Source of the DNA: Pseudomonas sp.
GTDB taxonomy: Bacteria > Pseudomonadota > Gammaproteobacteria > Pseudomonadales > Pseudomonadaceae
Length of the DNA: 18,445 nucleotides
Assembly: GCA_029239415.1 (NCBI GenBank)
Contig: JAQZAY010000039.1
Span: 1 to 18,445, forward strand
Direction of reading: 5' to 3'
Shown here: one piece after another, positions 1-7,288 of the stretch
How positions within the stretch are numbered: position 1 is the first letter of the stretch
How the letters are laid out: the number at the start of each line of letters is the position of its first letter
Translations under genes and position numbers: made by a program
Notes under the pieces: model-generated
Database searches by the model: none
The model's input: only the letters and a program-made list of their open reading frames with translations
What the model was told of the DNA's origin: nothing

Positions 1-424
1 CGATGAACACGATGCAGCCGCCGGACGCTTGCTGTTGCATCATCCGGTTGGCCAGCTGCGCGACATTGAACGGTGCGATCAGGTTGAGCCGGATGATGCT
101 CTCGTGGAAGCGCGGCGACGCCTCTGCCGCGTCTGCATTCGGACTGCCGCCGGCATTGTTGATGAGCACGTCCAGGCGCCCGTGTTCTGCGGCGATCATC
201 TCGAACAGCGCCTGCAGCGATTCGCTGTCACGCACGTCGACGGCCATGAACACCGCCCGATTGTCGCCATGCGCCGGCACTTGCTCGGGCTCGCTGCGGG
301 CGCAGACGATAACCCGTGCCCCGGCTGCCAGAAATGCGCTGGCGATGCCTGCGCCGATGCCCTTGGTGCCGCCGGTGATGAGCACCACCTTGCCGCTGAA
401 ATCCAACCCTGTGTGCTGCCCCAT
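1..424 (-). CDS. SDR-family oxidoreductase, C-terminal part cut off by the window edge
   Basis: This is an NAD(P)-dependent short-chain dehydrogenase/reductase, of which the first 141 residues are visible. The start ATG at 424 is preceded by a good Shine-Dalgarno (GAGGAG, about 6 nt upstream), and the protein begins MGQHTGLDFSGKVVLITGG. The cofactor-binding glycine motif is TGGTKGIG near residues 18-25. The structural NNAGG motif sits near residue 90 (sequence DVLINNAGG). The catalytic Ser and Tyr-x3-Lys lie beyond the left edge and cannot be checked. It is transcribed divergently from the enoyl-CoA hydratase at 560, and a palindromic site at 482-497 lies between them, so it probably belongs to the same regulon as the catabolic genes to its right. 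The substrate cannot be told from this fragment. Confidence 0.88.
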   Translation of the reverse strand, partial: MGQHTGLDFSGKVVLITGGTKGIGAGIASAFLAAGARVIVCARSEPEQVPAHGDNRAVFMAVDVRDSESLQALFEMIAAEHGRLDVLINNAGGSPNADAAEASPRFHESIIRLNLIAPFNVAQLANRMMQQQASGGCIVFI

Positions 425-481
425 GCTGTGCTCCTCGTACACTGACCAGGATCACTCTAGGGCCAAGCCTGCCGGCAAACT

Positions 482-497
482 TCGTCTGAACGGACGA
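482..497. promoter_or_regulatory. Putative operator, copy A of the shared palindrome
   Basis: The sequence TCGTCTGAACGGACGA is an imperfect dyad that matches 14 of 16 positions of the perfect palindrome at 8814-8829. It lies in the divergent gap between the SDR (start 424) and the enoyl-CoA hydratase (start 560), about 60 nt from each start, where one regulator could control both promoters. Its role as an operator is inferred from position and recurrence. An isolated GGACGA half-site follows at 516-521. Confidence 0.55.
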
Positions 498-559
498 TGA
501 ATGGCCGCTATCGCCGGACGACACTGGACGCTAACCCCTTTGCGCGCACGAGGCTTCGC

Positions 560-1345
560 ATGACCGATACAAACGCTCCGCCGGTTCTGCTCGACCACCC
601 GCTGCCCGGCGTCGCCCGCTTGCGCCTGAATCGCCCGCAGGCCACCAATGCGCTGAGCCTGGCATTGCAGACGCAGCTTTCGGGGCATTTCGCCGAGCTG
701 GGCCAGGACAGCGAGGTGCGCTGCATCCTGCTCACTGGAGGCGACAAGGTATTTGCCGCGGGCGGCGACATCACCAGCATGGCCGGGGTCGGCCCGATCG
801 ATATCTACAAGCGCCATACCGAGCGGCTGTGGGCACCGATCCAGGACTGTCCGAAACCGGTGATCGCCGCCGTCTGCGGCTATGCCTACGGCGGTGGCTG
901 TGAACTGGCGATGCTCGCCGACCTGATCGTCGCGGGGCGCGGGGCGCGCTTTTGCCAGCCGGAGATCCGCATCGGCATCATGCCCGGCATCGGCGGCACC
1001 CAGCGCCTGGTGCGGGCGGTGGGCAAGCCCAAGGCGATGCGCATGGCGCTGACCGGACAGCCGATCAGCGCCGAAGAGGCCTGGGTCGCAGGACTGATCA
1101 GCGATCTGGTGGACGATGATCAGGTCCAGGCCAAGGCACTGGAACTGGCCGCCGTCATTGCCGCGATGCCTGCGCTGGCGGCCGAGCAGATCAAGGAAGT
1201 CATCCTGGCCGGCATGGATGCGCCACTGCAGACCGGACTGGCCCTGGAGCGCAAGGCCAATGCCCTGTTGTTTGCCTCGCGCGACCAGAAGGAAGGCATG
1301 CAGGCGTTCATCGACAAGCGTCCAGCGCGGTTCGAGGGGCATTGA
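560..1345 (+). CDS. Enoyl-CoA hydratase (crotonase family), both catalytic Glu present
   Basis: This 261-residue crotonase-fold enzyme should hydrate a trans-2-enoyl-CoA to a 3-hydroxyacyl-CoA in the cytoplasm. The start at 560 (MTDTNAPPVLLDHP) is chosen over an in-frame ATG at 497 because a GAGG motif lies 7-8 nt upstream and the family normally begins near here. The oxyanion-hole regions are FAAGGDI (about residues 65-71) and GYAYGGG (108-113). The two catalytic glutamates of true hydratases are both present: Glu115 in GGGCELA and Glu135 in QPEIRIG, followed by MPGIGGTQRL. It stands alone on the plus strand, divergent from the SDR at 424 and convergent with the SDR ending at 1362. The acyl chain used is unknown; side-chain or ring beta-oxidation of the substrate of the neighbouring cluster is an inference. 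Confidence 0.92.
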   Translation: MTDTNAPPVLLDHPLPGVARLRLNRPQATNALSLALQTQLSGHFAELGQDSEVRCILLTGGDKVFAAGGDITSMAGVGPIDIYKRHTERLWAPIQDCPKPVIAAVCGYAYGGGCELAMLADLIVAGRGARFCQPEIRIGIMPGIGGTQRLVRAVGKPKAMRMALTGQPISAEEAWVAGLISDLVDDDQVQAKALELAAVIAAMPALAAEQIKEVILAGMDAPLQTGLALERKANALLFASRDQKEGMQAFIDKRPARFEGH

Positions 1346-1353
1346 GCCCCTCG
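1333..1353. terminator. Bidirectional hairpin terminator straddling a stop codon
   Basis: A perfect 8-bp inverted repeat, CGAGGGGC (1333-1340) and GCCCCTCG (1346-1353), encloses the 5-nt loop ATTGA, which contains the TGA stop of the enoyl-CoA hydratase. It sits between two convergent genes whose stops are only 16 nt apart, so it can serve both strands. There is no long U tract, so terminator function is inferred from position and stem strength. Confidence 0.6.
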
Positions 1354-1361
1354 CCGGCCCG

Positions 1362-2120
1362 TCAGATACTCATCAGCAGTTGGCCGCTGTCGATACGCAG
1401 TTCCATGCCGTTGATGGCGCGGGATTCGTCGCTGGCCAGAAACAGCACGCTGGCCGCGATGTCTTCGGGCAGGCACATCCGCTGCATGGGGTCGCTGTCG
1501 ATGGTCATGCGTTCAGGATCGAGGCCTGCGGGCCAGCTGGCGCGCGTCATGGCGGTCAGCACGCTGTCCGGGTGCAAGGTGTTGCAGCGGATGCGGTACT
1601 TGCGCTGGCGGCAGTGCACCGCCACCGAGCGCGACAGGGCTGCCACCGCGCCCTTCGATGCGCTGTACGCCAGGTAGTCGCCGCGCCCGCCGAGGGCCGC
1701 GATCGAGGACATGTTGATGATCGAGCCGCCGGTGGCCTTCATCAGCGTGATCGCTTCGCGGCAGCCAAGGAACACGCTGTCACTGTTGACCCGCAGCAAC
1801 TGGTGCCAGTCCGCCAGCGCAGTGTCCTCGATGGAACCACTGCGCAGGATCCCCGCGTTGTTGAACAGGATATCGAGACGCCCATGCCGGTCCCGCACAT
1901 GGGACATGACCCTCTGCCACTCGGCCTCGCTGCTGGCGTCGTGGCGGATGAACGAGGCCGAGGTGCCGATCTGCGCCGCCAGGGCCTGCCCGGCCTCCTC
2001 GTCGATATCGCTGATCAGCACGCTCGCGCCCTGCGCTGCCAATAGCCGCGCACAAGCCCGTCCGATGCCATTGGCCCCGCCCGTGACCAGGGCGACCTTG
2101 CCTTCTACGCGTGCATTCAT
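1362..2120 (-). CDS. SDR resembling 3beta/17beta-hydroxysteroid dehydrogenase
   Basis: This complete 252-residue classical SDR probably oxidises a secondary alcohol with NAD(P). The cofactor motif is TGGANGIG (residues 13-20), NNAG is at 87-90, and the catalytic set is Ser139 (in INMSS), Tyr152 and Lys156 (YSASK) with the usual spacing. From memory of the family, several stretches (FIRHDASSEAEW, NSDSVFLGC, MKATGGSIIN, and the RCNTLHPD segment after the catalytic helix) closely follow the Comamonas testosteroni 3beta/17beta-hydroxysteroid dehydrogenase, which is why a steroid-type substrate is proposed. The start is set by a GAGGA motif about 7 nt upstream. The gene begins 10 nt after the stop of the flavoprotein gene at 2131, so it is the last gene of the minus-strand operon. 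Other hydroxylated alicyclic substrates remain possible. Confidence 0.9.
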   Translation of the reverse strand: MNARVEGKVALVTGGANGIGRACARLLAAQGASVLISDIDEEAGQALAAQIGTSASFIRHDASSEAEWQRVMSHVRDRHGRLDILFNNAGILRSGSIEDTALADWHQLLRVNSDSVFLGCREAITLMKATGGSIINMSSIAALGGRGDYLAYSASKGAVAALSRSVAVHCRQRKYRIRCNTLHPDSVLTAMTRASWPAGLDPERMTIDSDPMQRMCLPEDIAASVLFLASDESRAINGMELRIDSGQLLMSI

Positions 2121-2130
2121 GCTCTGTTCC

Positions 2131-3816
2131 TCACAGGTTGACGGTTTCCGGGGGCACGTGGGCCTGCATCGCGTCAGTGATCGCGGCACCGGCCCGGCGC
2201 CCGGAAAACACGCAGTCGGCCAGCGAAAGACCGCTGATGTAGAGATGCGAAGGTATGCCCAGCGCCGTGCGGCCGGCGGCATACAGGCCGGCAATCGCCT
2301 GGCCTTGCTGATTCAGCGCGGCGCCCGTGGTCTCATCGACCTTCAGGCCGCCGAGTGTCAGGGCGCCGAGCGGGAACGCCGCGTTGCTGACCGAGATATC
2401 GCAGGCGTACCAAGGCCCCTGGTCCAACGCCTGGCGACTGCCCGCGGACTTGCCGAAGGCATCTTCCTGCTCACCCCGCGCAGCAGCGTTGTAGGCCTGT
2501 AGCGACTCGGACAGGACGCCGGGCCGCATGCCCGCGGCCTGGGCCAACATGGCGGGTGTGTTGCCCTTGCGCGGCTTGCACAGCATCAGTACCAACGCGG
2601 GCAGGCTCTGGAACCACCAATAGCCGCCGAACAGCGCCTGAGCGATGGCCTTGCGCCGCAGTCGTGCATCGAGCACCAGCCAGGCATGGCCGCCCTGCTC
2701 TTCCATCAGCGGCTGGCCCAGGGTCGCGCCGTAGACTTCCTCGTTGCAGAAGCGCCGACCCTCGCGGTTGACCACGATGCCCTTGGGCCAACAGTGCGGC
2801 GGGTTGATGAAGCGCCACGCCGAAACCCGTTCAAGGCCCGCGCTGGCCGCCCCGACGCTGTGGCCCAGGCGCAGCCCGCTGCCATCGCAACCGGTGGCGC
2901 CGACCTTGAAGGTGCGGCGAAACGCGGGCGCATGCTTGCGCACCAGGTCACGGTTGAAGATGAAGCCGCCCGTGCTGAGGATCACGCCCTGGCGCGCGTG
3001 TACCCGGTACAGCTGCGCATGCTCCTGTTCGATCCGGGCCAGGCGCTGGCGCAGTCTGTCGCAGTAGGCAGGCATCAGGTTCTGCCAGCGCTCGGCACGC
3101 TCGGCCAGGCGCGCGTGAGCACGCGCGGCCTTGCTTGCCGGAGGCAGGCGCCAGAACTCGGCGCCGATGACACGCCCCTGTGCATCCTGGATCAGCCGCT
3201 TCGCCGCCGCCTGCAGCACCGGCCGTACGCCCGCTCGCAGGCACGCGGCCTTGAGGTGCCCGTAGAGCACTGCCCCACACTGTCCCTTGCCCAGGGTGCG
3301 GTGGCCCCGGGGCGCGGGCGGCTGGCGCCCGGCGTGGGACGGCACCAGCTCGTTGCCCGAGTAGTAGAGAAAATAGCCATCGGCCGGATACGAGGTCTTG
3401 CCGCCTGGCGGCAGGGTATGGCCGTAGGGCACGCCATGGCCTTGCAACCACTCCAGGTTGGCCACGCTCTGCTCGCAGAATCGTCGCAACGTGGCATCGC
3501 TGACCACCCCGCCCGTCTCATGCTTGAGATAGTCGAACATCGCCTCGGGCGTGTCGCTGATGCCAGCGGCCCGCTGCTGGCGCGTCCCCCCGCCCGCATA
3601 GACCACCCCACCGCTCTTGGCACTGGCGCCACCGCCGGTGAAGCGATCGGCGACCAGCACGTCGACGCCCGCGGCCCGCGCCTCGAGCGCCGAGCAGGCA
3701 CCTGCCGCGCCCCAGCCGATCACCAGGACATCGCACTGTTCATCCCACTGCAGCGCCTGGGCGTCTGCCACGTGCAATGCGCCGAGCACGCTGGTGCAGG
3801 TATCAAGGCTCTGCAT
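2131..3816 (-). CDS. FAD-dependent dehydrogenase resembling 3-ketosteroid delta4-(5alpha)-dehydrogenase
   Basis: This 561-residue flavoprotein belongs to the fumarate reductase/ketosteroid dehydrogenase superfamily. It has an N-terminal FAD-binding Rossmann motif, VIGWGAAG (residues 32-39), a second FAD-contact segment GGASAKSGG (62-70), and the C-terminal FAD-binding segment GLYAAGR. Near the C-terminus the segment LYISG contains Tyr526-x-Ser528, the spacing of the catalytic Tyr466/Ser468 pair known from the Rhodococcus delta4-(5alpha)-ketosteroid dehydrogenase. The likely reaction is introduction of a double bond next to a ring ketone. The start at 3816 has a strong GGGAGG site and overlaps the end of the upstream flavoprotein gene by 14 nt, implying translational coupling. 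A further in-frame ATG at 3864 lies well inside the upstream gene and is less likely. Family membership is firm; the exact reaction is inferred. Confidence 0.85.
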   Translation of the reverse strand: MQSLDTCTSVLGALHVADAQALQWDEQCDVLVIGWGAAGACSALEARAAGVDVLVADRFTGGGASAKSGGVVYAGGGTRQQRAAGISDTPEAMFDYLKHETGGVVSDATLRRFCEQSVANLEWLQGHGVPYGHTLPPGGKTSYPADGYFLYYSGNELVPSHAGRQPPAPRGHRTLGKGQCGAVLYGHLKAACLRAGVRPVLQAAAKRLIQDAQGRVIGAEFWRLPPASKAARAHARLAERAERWQNLMPAYCDRLRQRLARIEQEHAQLYRVHARQGVILSTGGFIFNRDLVRKHAPAFRRTFKVGATGCDGSGLRLGHSVGAASAGLERVSAWRFINPPHCWPKGIVVNREGRRFCNEEVYGATLGQPLMEEQGGHAWLVLDARLRRKAIAQALFGGYWWFQSLPALVLMLCKPRKGNTPAMLAQAAGMRPGVLSESLQAYNAAARGEQEDAFGKSAGSRQALDQGPWYACDISVSNAAFPLGALTLGGLKVDETTGAALNQQGQAIAGLYAAGRTALGIPSHLYISGLSLADCVFSGRRAGAAITDAMQAHVPPETVNL

Positions 3817-5542
3817 GGTGCCTCCCGGCTTTCGCGGCGAGGTGATTGGCGGCGACATAGGCAAAGGTCAGCGCCGGGCCAAGGGTACCGCCGGCCCCCG
3901 GATAGCTGGTGCCCATCACCGACGATGAGCAGTTGCCGATCGCGTACAGGCCGGCGATGGGCTGGCCATCGTCGCGCACCACCTGGGCATCGGCGTTGGT
4001 CAACAGCCCGCCCTTGGTGCCAATGTCGCCGGCATCCATGCGCATGGCGTAGTACGGCCCCTTGCGCAGTGGTGCCAGACAAGGGTTGGGTTTGACATTG
4101 CTGTCGCCATAGTAGCGGTCGAATACATTGCCGCCGCGGGCAAAGTCTGCATCGATGCCGGTGCGGGCATAGTCGTTGAACTTGGCCACGGTGCTCTCCA
4201 GGCCAGCGCCATCGACGCCGATCAGCTGCGCGAGTTCGGCGAGGGTGTCGGCCTTCCAGTACAAGGCGTTGCGCCACTCCTTGCGCAGTCGGCTGTCTGG
4301 CATGACCTGCGCGGGCATCAATGGGCCCATGGCGTAGTGTTGGCGGAAATGCCCATCGAAAATCACCCACGCCGGCACGCTCTTGCCACCGGTGGCGTGG
4401 TTATCGCGGTACATGGCGTCGACGAACTCGAGGTAAGGGGCGGCTTCGTTGACAAAGCGCTGGCCTGCGGCATTGACCACGATGGCCCCCGGGAAGGCAC
4501 GCTCGGCGAAGATACCGCGCGGTTTGTCCTCGCCCGGCACGGCAATGGTCGGTGCCCACCAGGCCCAGTCCATCAGTGCCGTCGCGGCCCCCTGGGCCAT
4601 GCCCGCCTGCAGCGCTGCACCGGTGTTGTTGCCGGGAGGCGTCGCGCTCCAGGCCATCCGGGTGGGCTGTGGCAGATAGCGTTCGCGCAGCGCCTGGTTC
4701 TGCTCGAATCCACCCGAGCCCAGGATCACGCCATGGCGCGCCTGCAGCATGTGCTCGCGCCCATCGCGCATCACCCTGATGCCGGTCACGCGGCCCTGAT
4801 CGCTCAGCAGGCCGGTGAAATCGGTGTTCAGCCAGAGCGGAACGCCGCGGTCCATCAGCGAGCGGCGCAGTGCCGCCACCAGCGAACTGCCCAGGGCAGC
4901 GCGGCGGTCCTGCTTGCTCTTGCGCCGCCACTTGAAGTCGAGCTTGTAGCGCAACATCAGGCCCAGGATCAGCAATTGCCAGCCCAGGCCGCGGGCCATG
5001 GCCTTGTGCGCATGGCGTGCGGTCCAGGCGATGCGGCCCATCAGCAGGGTCGAGGGCGACGGCTTGCGCAGGTTCTCCAGTTCGTCTTCAAGCAGGCTGG
5101 TATCGAACAGTTCCGGGTCCAGGGTCCGCCCGCCGGGCAGCGAGCCTGGCAGATGGGGGTAGTAGTCGGGGTATTTTTCAGCGACCGCATAGCGCACGCG
5201 ACTGGTTCGGGTGAGCGTCTCGATCATCTTCGGCGCGTTGTCCAGGTAGGCCTGCAGGCGGCTCTCGTCCACCGCGTCGCCGGCGGCGGCCTTGAGATAC
5301 CTCAACGCCAGCTCGGCACTGTCATGGCCGCCCTTGCGGGCGAAGAAATGGTTGTTCGGGATCCAGATGCCACCCCCGGAAATCGCTGAGGTGCCGCCGT
5401 ACTTGTCGCTTTTTTCCACGATCAGCACGCTTAGGCCGTGATCGCTGAGAAAAACCGCCGAGGCCATCGCACCGGCACCGGAGCCGACGACTATCACGTC
5501 ATGGGCGCTGTGAGTCTGAACTTGAGCCGTCATTGTTGTCAT
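3803..5542 (-). CDS. 3-ketosteroid delta1-dehydrogenase-like flavoprotein (KstD family)
   Basis: This 579-residue FAD enzyme matches the length and layout of 3-ketosteroid delta1-dehydrogenases. The N-terminal FAD motif is VVGSGAGA (residues 18-25), followed by EKSDKYGGTSAISGGGIW, a typical KstD block. Residues equivalent to known KstD catalytic groups are visible: Tyr127 in YPDYYP (the Tyr119 region of the Rhodococcus enzyme) and Tyr547 with Gly551 in SYPGAGG (Tyr487/Gly491 there). It should remove hydrogens from C1-C2 of a ring ketone, passing electrons through FAD to a carrier. The first ATG (5542) lacks a clear Shine-Dalgarno; an alternative in-frame ATG is at 5533. It follows the amidase gene after a 130-nt gap containing a putative operator, and its 3' end overlaps the next flavoprotein gene. 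Substrate identity is inferred from family motifs. Confidence 0.85.
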   Translation of the reverse strand: MTTMTAQVQTHSAHDVIVVGSGAGAMASAVFLSDHGLSVLIVEKSDKYGGTSAISGGGIWIPNNHFFARKGGHDSAELALRYLKAAAGDAVDESRLQAYLDNAPKMIETLTRTSRVRYAVAEKYPDYYPHLPGSLPGGRTLDPELFDTSLLEDELENLRKPSPSTLLMGRIAWTARHAHKAMARGLGWQLLILGLMLRYKLDFKWRRKSKQDRRAALGSSLVAALRRSLMDRGVPLWLNTDFTGLLSDQGRVTGIRVMRDGREHMLQARHGVILGSGGFEQNQALRERYLPQPTRMAWSATPPGNNTGAALQAGMAQGAATALMDWAWWAPTIAVPGEDKPRGIFAERAFPGAIVVNAAGQRFVNEAAPYLEFVDAMYRDNHATGGKSVPAWVIFDGHFRQHYAMGPLMPAQVMPDSRLRKEWRNALYWKADTLAELAQLIGVDGAGLESTVAKFNDYARTGIDADFARGGNVFDRYYGDSNVKPNPCLAPLRKGPYYAMRMDAGDIGTKGGLLTNADAQVVRDDGQPIAGLYAIGNCSSSVMGTSYPGAGGTLGPALTFAYVAANHLAAKAGRHHAEP

Positions 5543-5633
5543 GCCATTCGCTGAGGGTCAGAGAGATCGCCGGCAGCCTTTCGCGCTTGCGAGCGATGTG
5601 TCTCATGATCGGGCGGCGGCTGGCGGGGCTTCA

Positions 5634-5649
5634 TCGTCAAAGCGGACTA
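5634..5649. promoter_or_regulatory. Putative operator, copy C of the shared palindrome
   Basis: The sequence TCGTCAAAGCGGACTA matches 12 of 16 positions of the perfect palindrome at 8814-8829, although its own dyad symmetry is weaker. It lies in the 130-nt gap between the amidase stop (5673) and the KstD-like gene (start 5542), about 92 nt upstream of that start. This suggests an internal promoter for the two flavoprotein genes and the terminal SDR. Function is inferred. Confidence 0.4.
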
Positions 5650-5672
5650 GACCTGCACGGTGGCGGGCGAGA

Positions 5673-7247
5673 TCAGACCAGCGCCCGCCTGCCCGCCCAA
5701 GGCTGCGACTGCTCGAGCTGCCGAGCCATGCGCAGCAGCACATCCTCGGCACCGAGCCGGGCAGTGAACATCATGCCCACTGGCAACCCCCGCTCGTTCC
5801 AGCCCAGCGGCAGCGAGATCGCCGGCTGCCCGCTGACGTTGGCCAGTACGGTGAAGCCAGCGCTACCCATGGCATGCTGGGCGTAGCTGTCCCACGCCTG
5901 GTCGAGCGTCAACAGGCCGATAGGCGGCGTGACGGTGGCGGTCACCGGCGAGAGGATCAGGTCGAAGCGCTCGAACTGGCTTTCCATCACCGCACCGATG
6001 GATTCGAACGCCTGCCGCGCGCGATACAGCCCTTCCCCCGTGGTACCGCGCGCCCGCTCGAGCACCACCTGGGTGATCTGCTCCAGATCCTGCCGGCTGG
6101 CCGCCCGCCCCAGCGCCTGCTCTCGGTCACGCACCAAGGTGGTCAGCGCGGTGCCTATCACGGTGCCATGGGCGCCGAACAGCTGCCTTGGATCGATGGC
6201 CAGCGACAATTCCTCGAGTTCATGGCCCAGCCCGGTGAGCTGCTTGATCGTCTGCTCGAGGGTTGCAGCGATCGCCGGATCCAGGGGTGCACCGGTCAGC
6301 GACTGGCGCACTACGCCGACACGCAACACGCCGGGCTCGCGTTGCAGCTCCTCGACATACGGCCGCTGCAGGGGTGCGGCCCAGTAGGGGCTGCCCGCTT
6401 CGTGTCCTTGGCCGGCGTCGAGAAACAGCGCTGCGTCGCGCACGCTGCGCGTCACCACATTGCCCACGCTGGCCCCGAACCAACCCTCGAAGTGGCCCGG
6501 TCCGCTCGGCGTGCGGTAGCGGCTGGGTTTCAAGCCAACCAGTCCACAATACGAGGCTGGAATCCGGATCGAACCGCCACCGTCGGTGGCGTGGGCCACG
6601 GGCACGATCCCCGCCGCCACGGCGCTGGCCGCGCCACCGGACGAGCCGCCGGCGCTGTGCTCAAGGTTCCAGGGATTGCGCGTCTGCCCCCAGAGCAGCG
6701 ATTCGGTGGTGGTGGTCAGGCCGAACTCGGGGCAGGTGGTCTTGCCGAACGGCACCGCGCCGGCCTGCTCATAGCGGTCGATCAACGTGCTGGTACGCGC
6801 GGCGGGCGGTGCATCCTTGAACAGTCGGCTGCCGTTGCTGGTCGTGGTGCCTTGCAGATAGGTATTGAGGTCCTTGATCAGCAACGGCACGCCCGCCAAT
6901 GCGCCCTGCCGCTGGGCGCCTGACTGGACGCGCCGTCTCAGCAGGGCGTGTGCGTACTCCTCATGCAACAGATTGACCGCCTTGACCTTGCCGTTCACCC
7001 GCGCGCAGCGCGCGAGGGCCGCGGCGAGCAGGTCCTCGCCGCTGAGCTCGCCCTTGCGCACCGCCTCGCCCATGGCCCAGGCATCCAGCCCCTGGTAATC
7101 CTCGGGCGACAGGCCGGCCGCGCGTGCATCGGCGAATCGCCCGAGCAGGCCGGCGCCCACCGCCAGGGCGCCCGCCTTGAGGACGCCGCGCCGCGGCCAG
7201 GTGGCAGGTTGCTCGAGGGTGGGGGCAGGCAAGGTGTGATCGGTCAT
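5673..7247 (-). CDS. Tat-exported amidase (amidase-signature family)
   Basis: This 524-residue Ser-cisSer-Lys hydrolase should cleave a carboxamide bond. The catalytic triad is readable: Lys125 in LLIKDLN, cis-Ser202 in AGGSSGG, and nucleophile Ser226 in GGGSIRIPAS, with the 24-residue Ser-Ser spacing typical of the family. The N-terminus carries a twin-arginine signal: WPRRGVLKAG (residues 17-26) followed by a hydrophobic alanine/glycine stretch and a likely ADARA-A cleavage site, so the enzyme is predicted to act folded in the periplasm. The start at 7247 is chosen for its AGGAAG site and because it places the Arg pair near residue 19. It lies 41 nt downstream of the aldehyde dehydrogenase gene and is probably cotranscribed with it. 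Overall sequence recalls the 6-aminohexanoate-cyclic-dimer hydrolase branch. The substrate is unknown; a conjugated bile salt or other amide is a hypothesis from context. Confidence 0.9.
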   Translation of the reverse strand: MTDHTLPAPTLEQPATWPRRGVLKAGALAVGAGLLGRFADARAAGLSPEDYQGLDAWAMGEAVRKGELSGEDLLAAALARCARVNGKVKAVNLLHEEYAHALLRRRVQSGAQRQGALAGVPLLIKDLNTYLQGTTTSNGSRLFKDAPPAARTSTLIDRYEQAGAVPFGKTTCPEFGLTTTTESLLWGQTRNPWNLEHSAGGSSGGAASAVAAGIVPVAHATDGGGSIRIPASYCGLVGLKPSRYRTPSGPGHFEGWFGASVGNVVTRSVRDAALFLDAGQGHEAGSPYWAAPLQRPYVEELQREPGVLRVGVVRQSLTGAPLDPAIAATLEQTIKQLTGLGHELEELSLAIDPRQLFGAHGTVIGTALTTLVRDREQALGRAASRQDLEQITQVVLERARGTTGEGLYRARQAFESIGAVMESQFERFDLILSPVTATVTPPIGLLTLDQAWDSYAQHAMGSAGFTVLANVSGQPAISLPLGWNERGLPVGMMFTARLGAEDVLLRMARQLEQSQPWAGRRALV

Positions 7248-7288
7248 GGTTTCTTCCTGAAGAAATGGGAGTGTGGCGCAGGGCAATA

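Noticed and set aside
506..521. A second full operator copy in the left divergent gap.
   Set aside because: Only the GGACGA half matches (8 of 16 positions overall), so it is at most a half-site.
2686..4095. A long plus-strand open frame of about 469 codons, opposite the two flavoprotein genes.
   Set aside because: It is antisense to two genes with clear motifs, has no recognisable domain and no Shine-Dalgarno; long antisense frames are common in GC-rich Pseudomonas DNA.
5543..5672. A terminator between the amidase and KstD-like genes.
   Set aside because: Only short, poorly matched arms such as ATCGC/GCGAT are seen; read-through from the amidase gene is likely.
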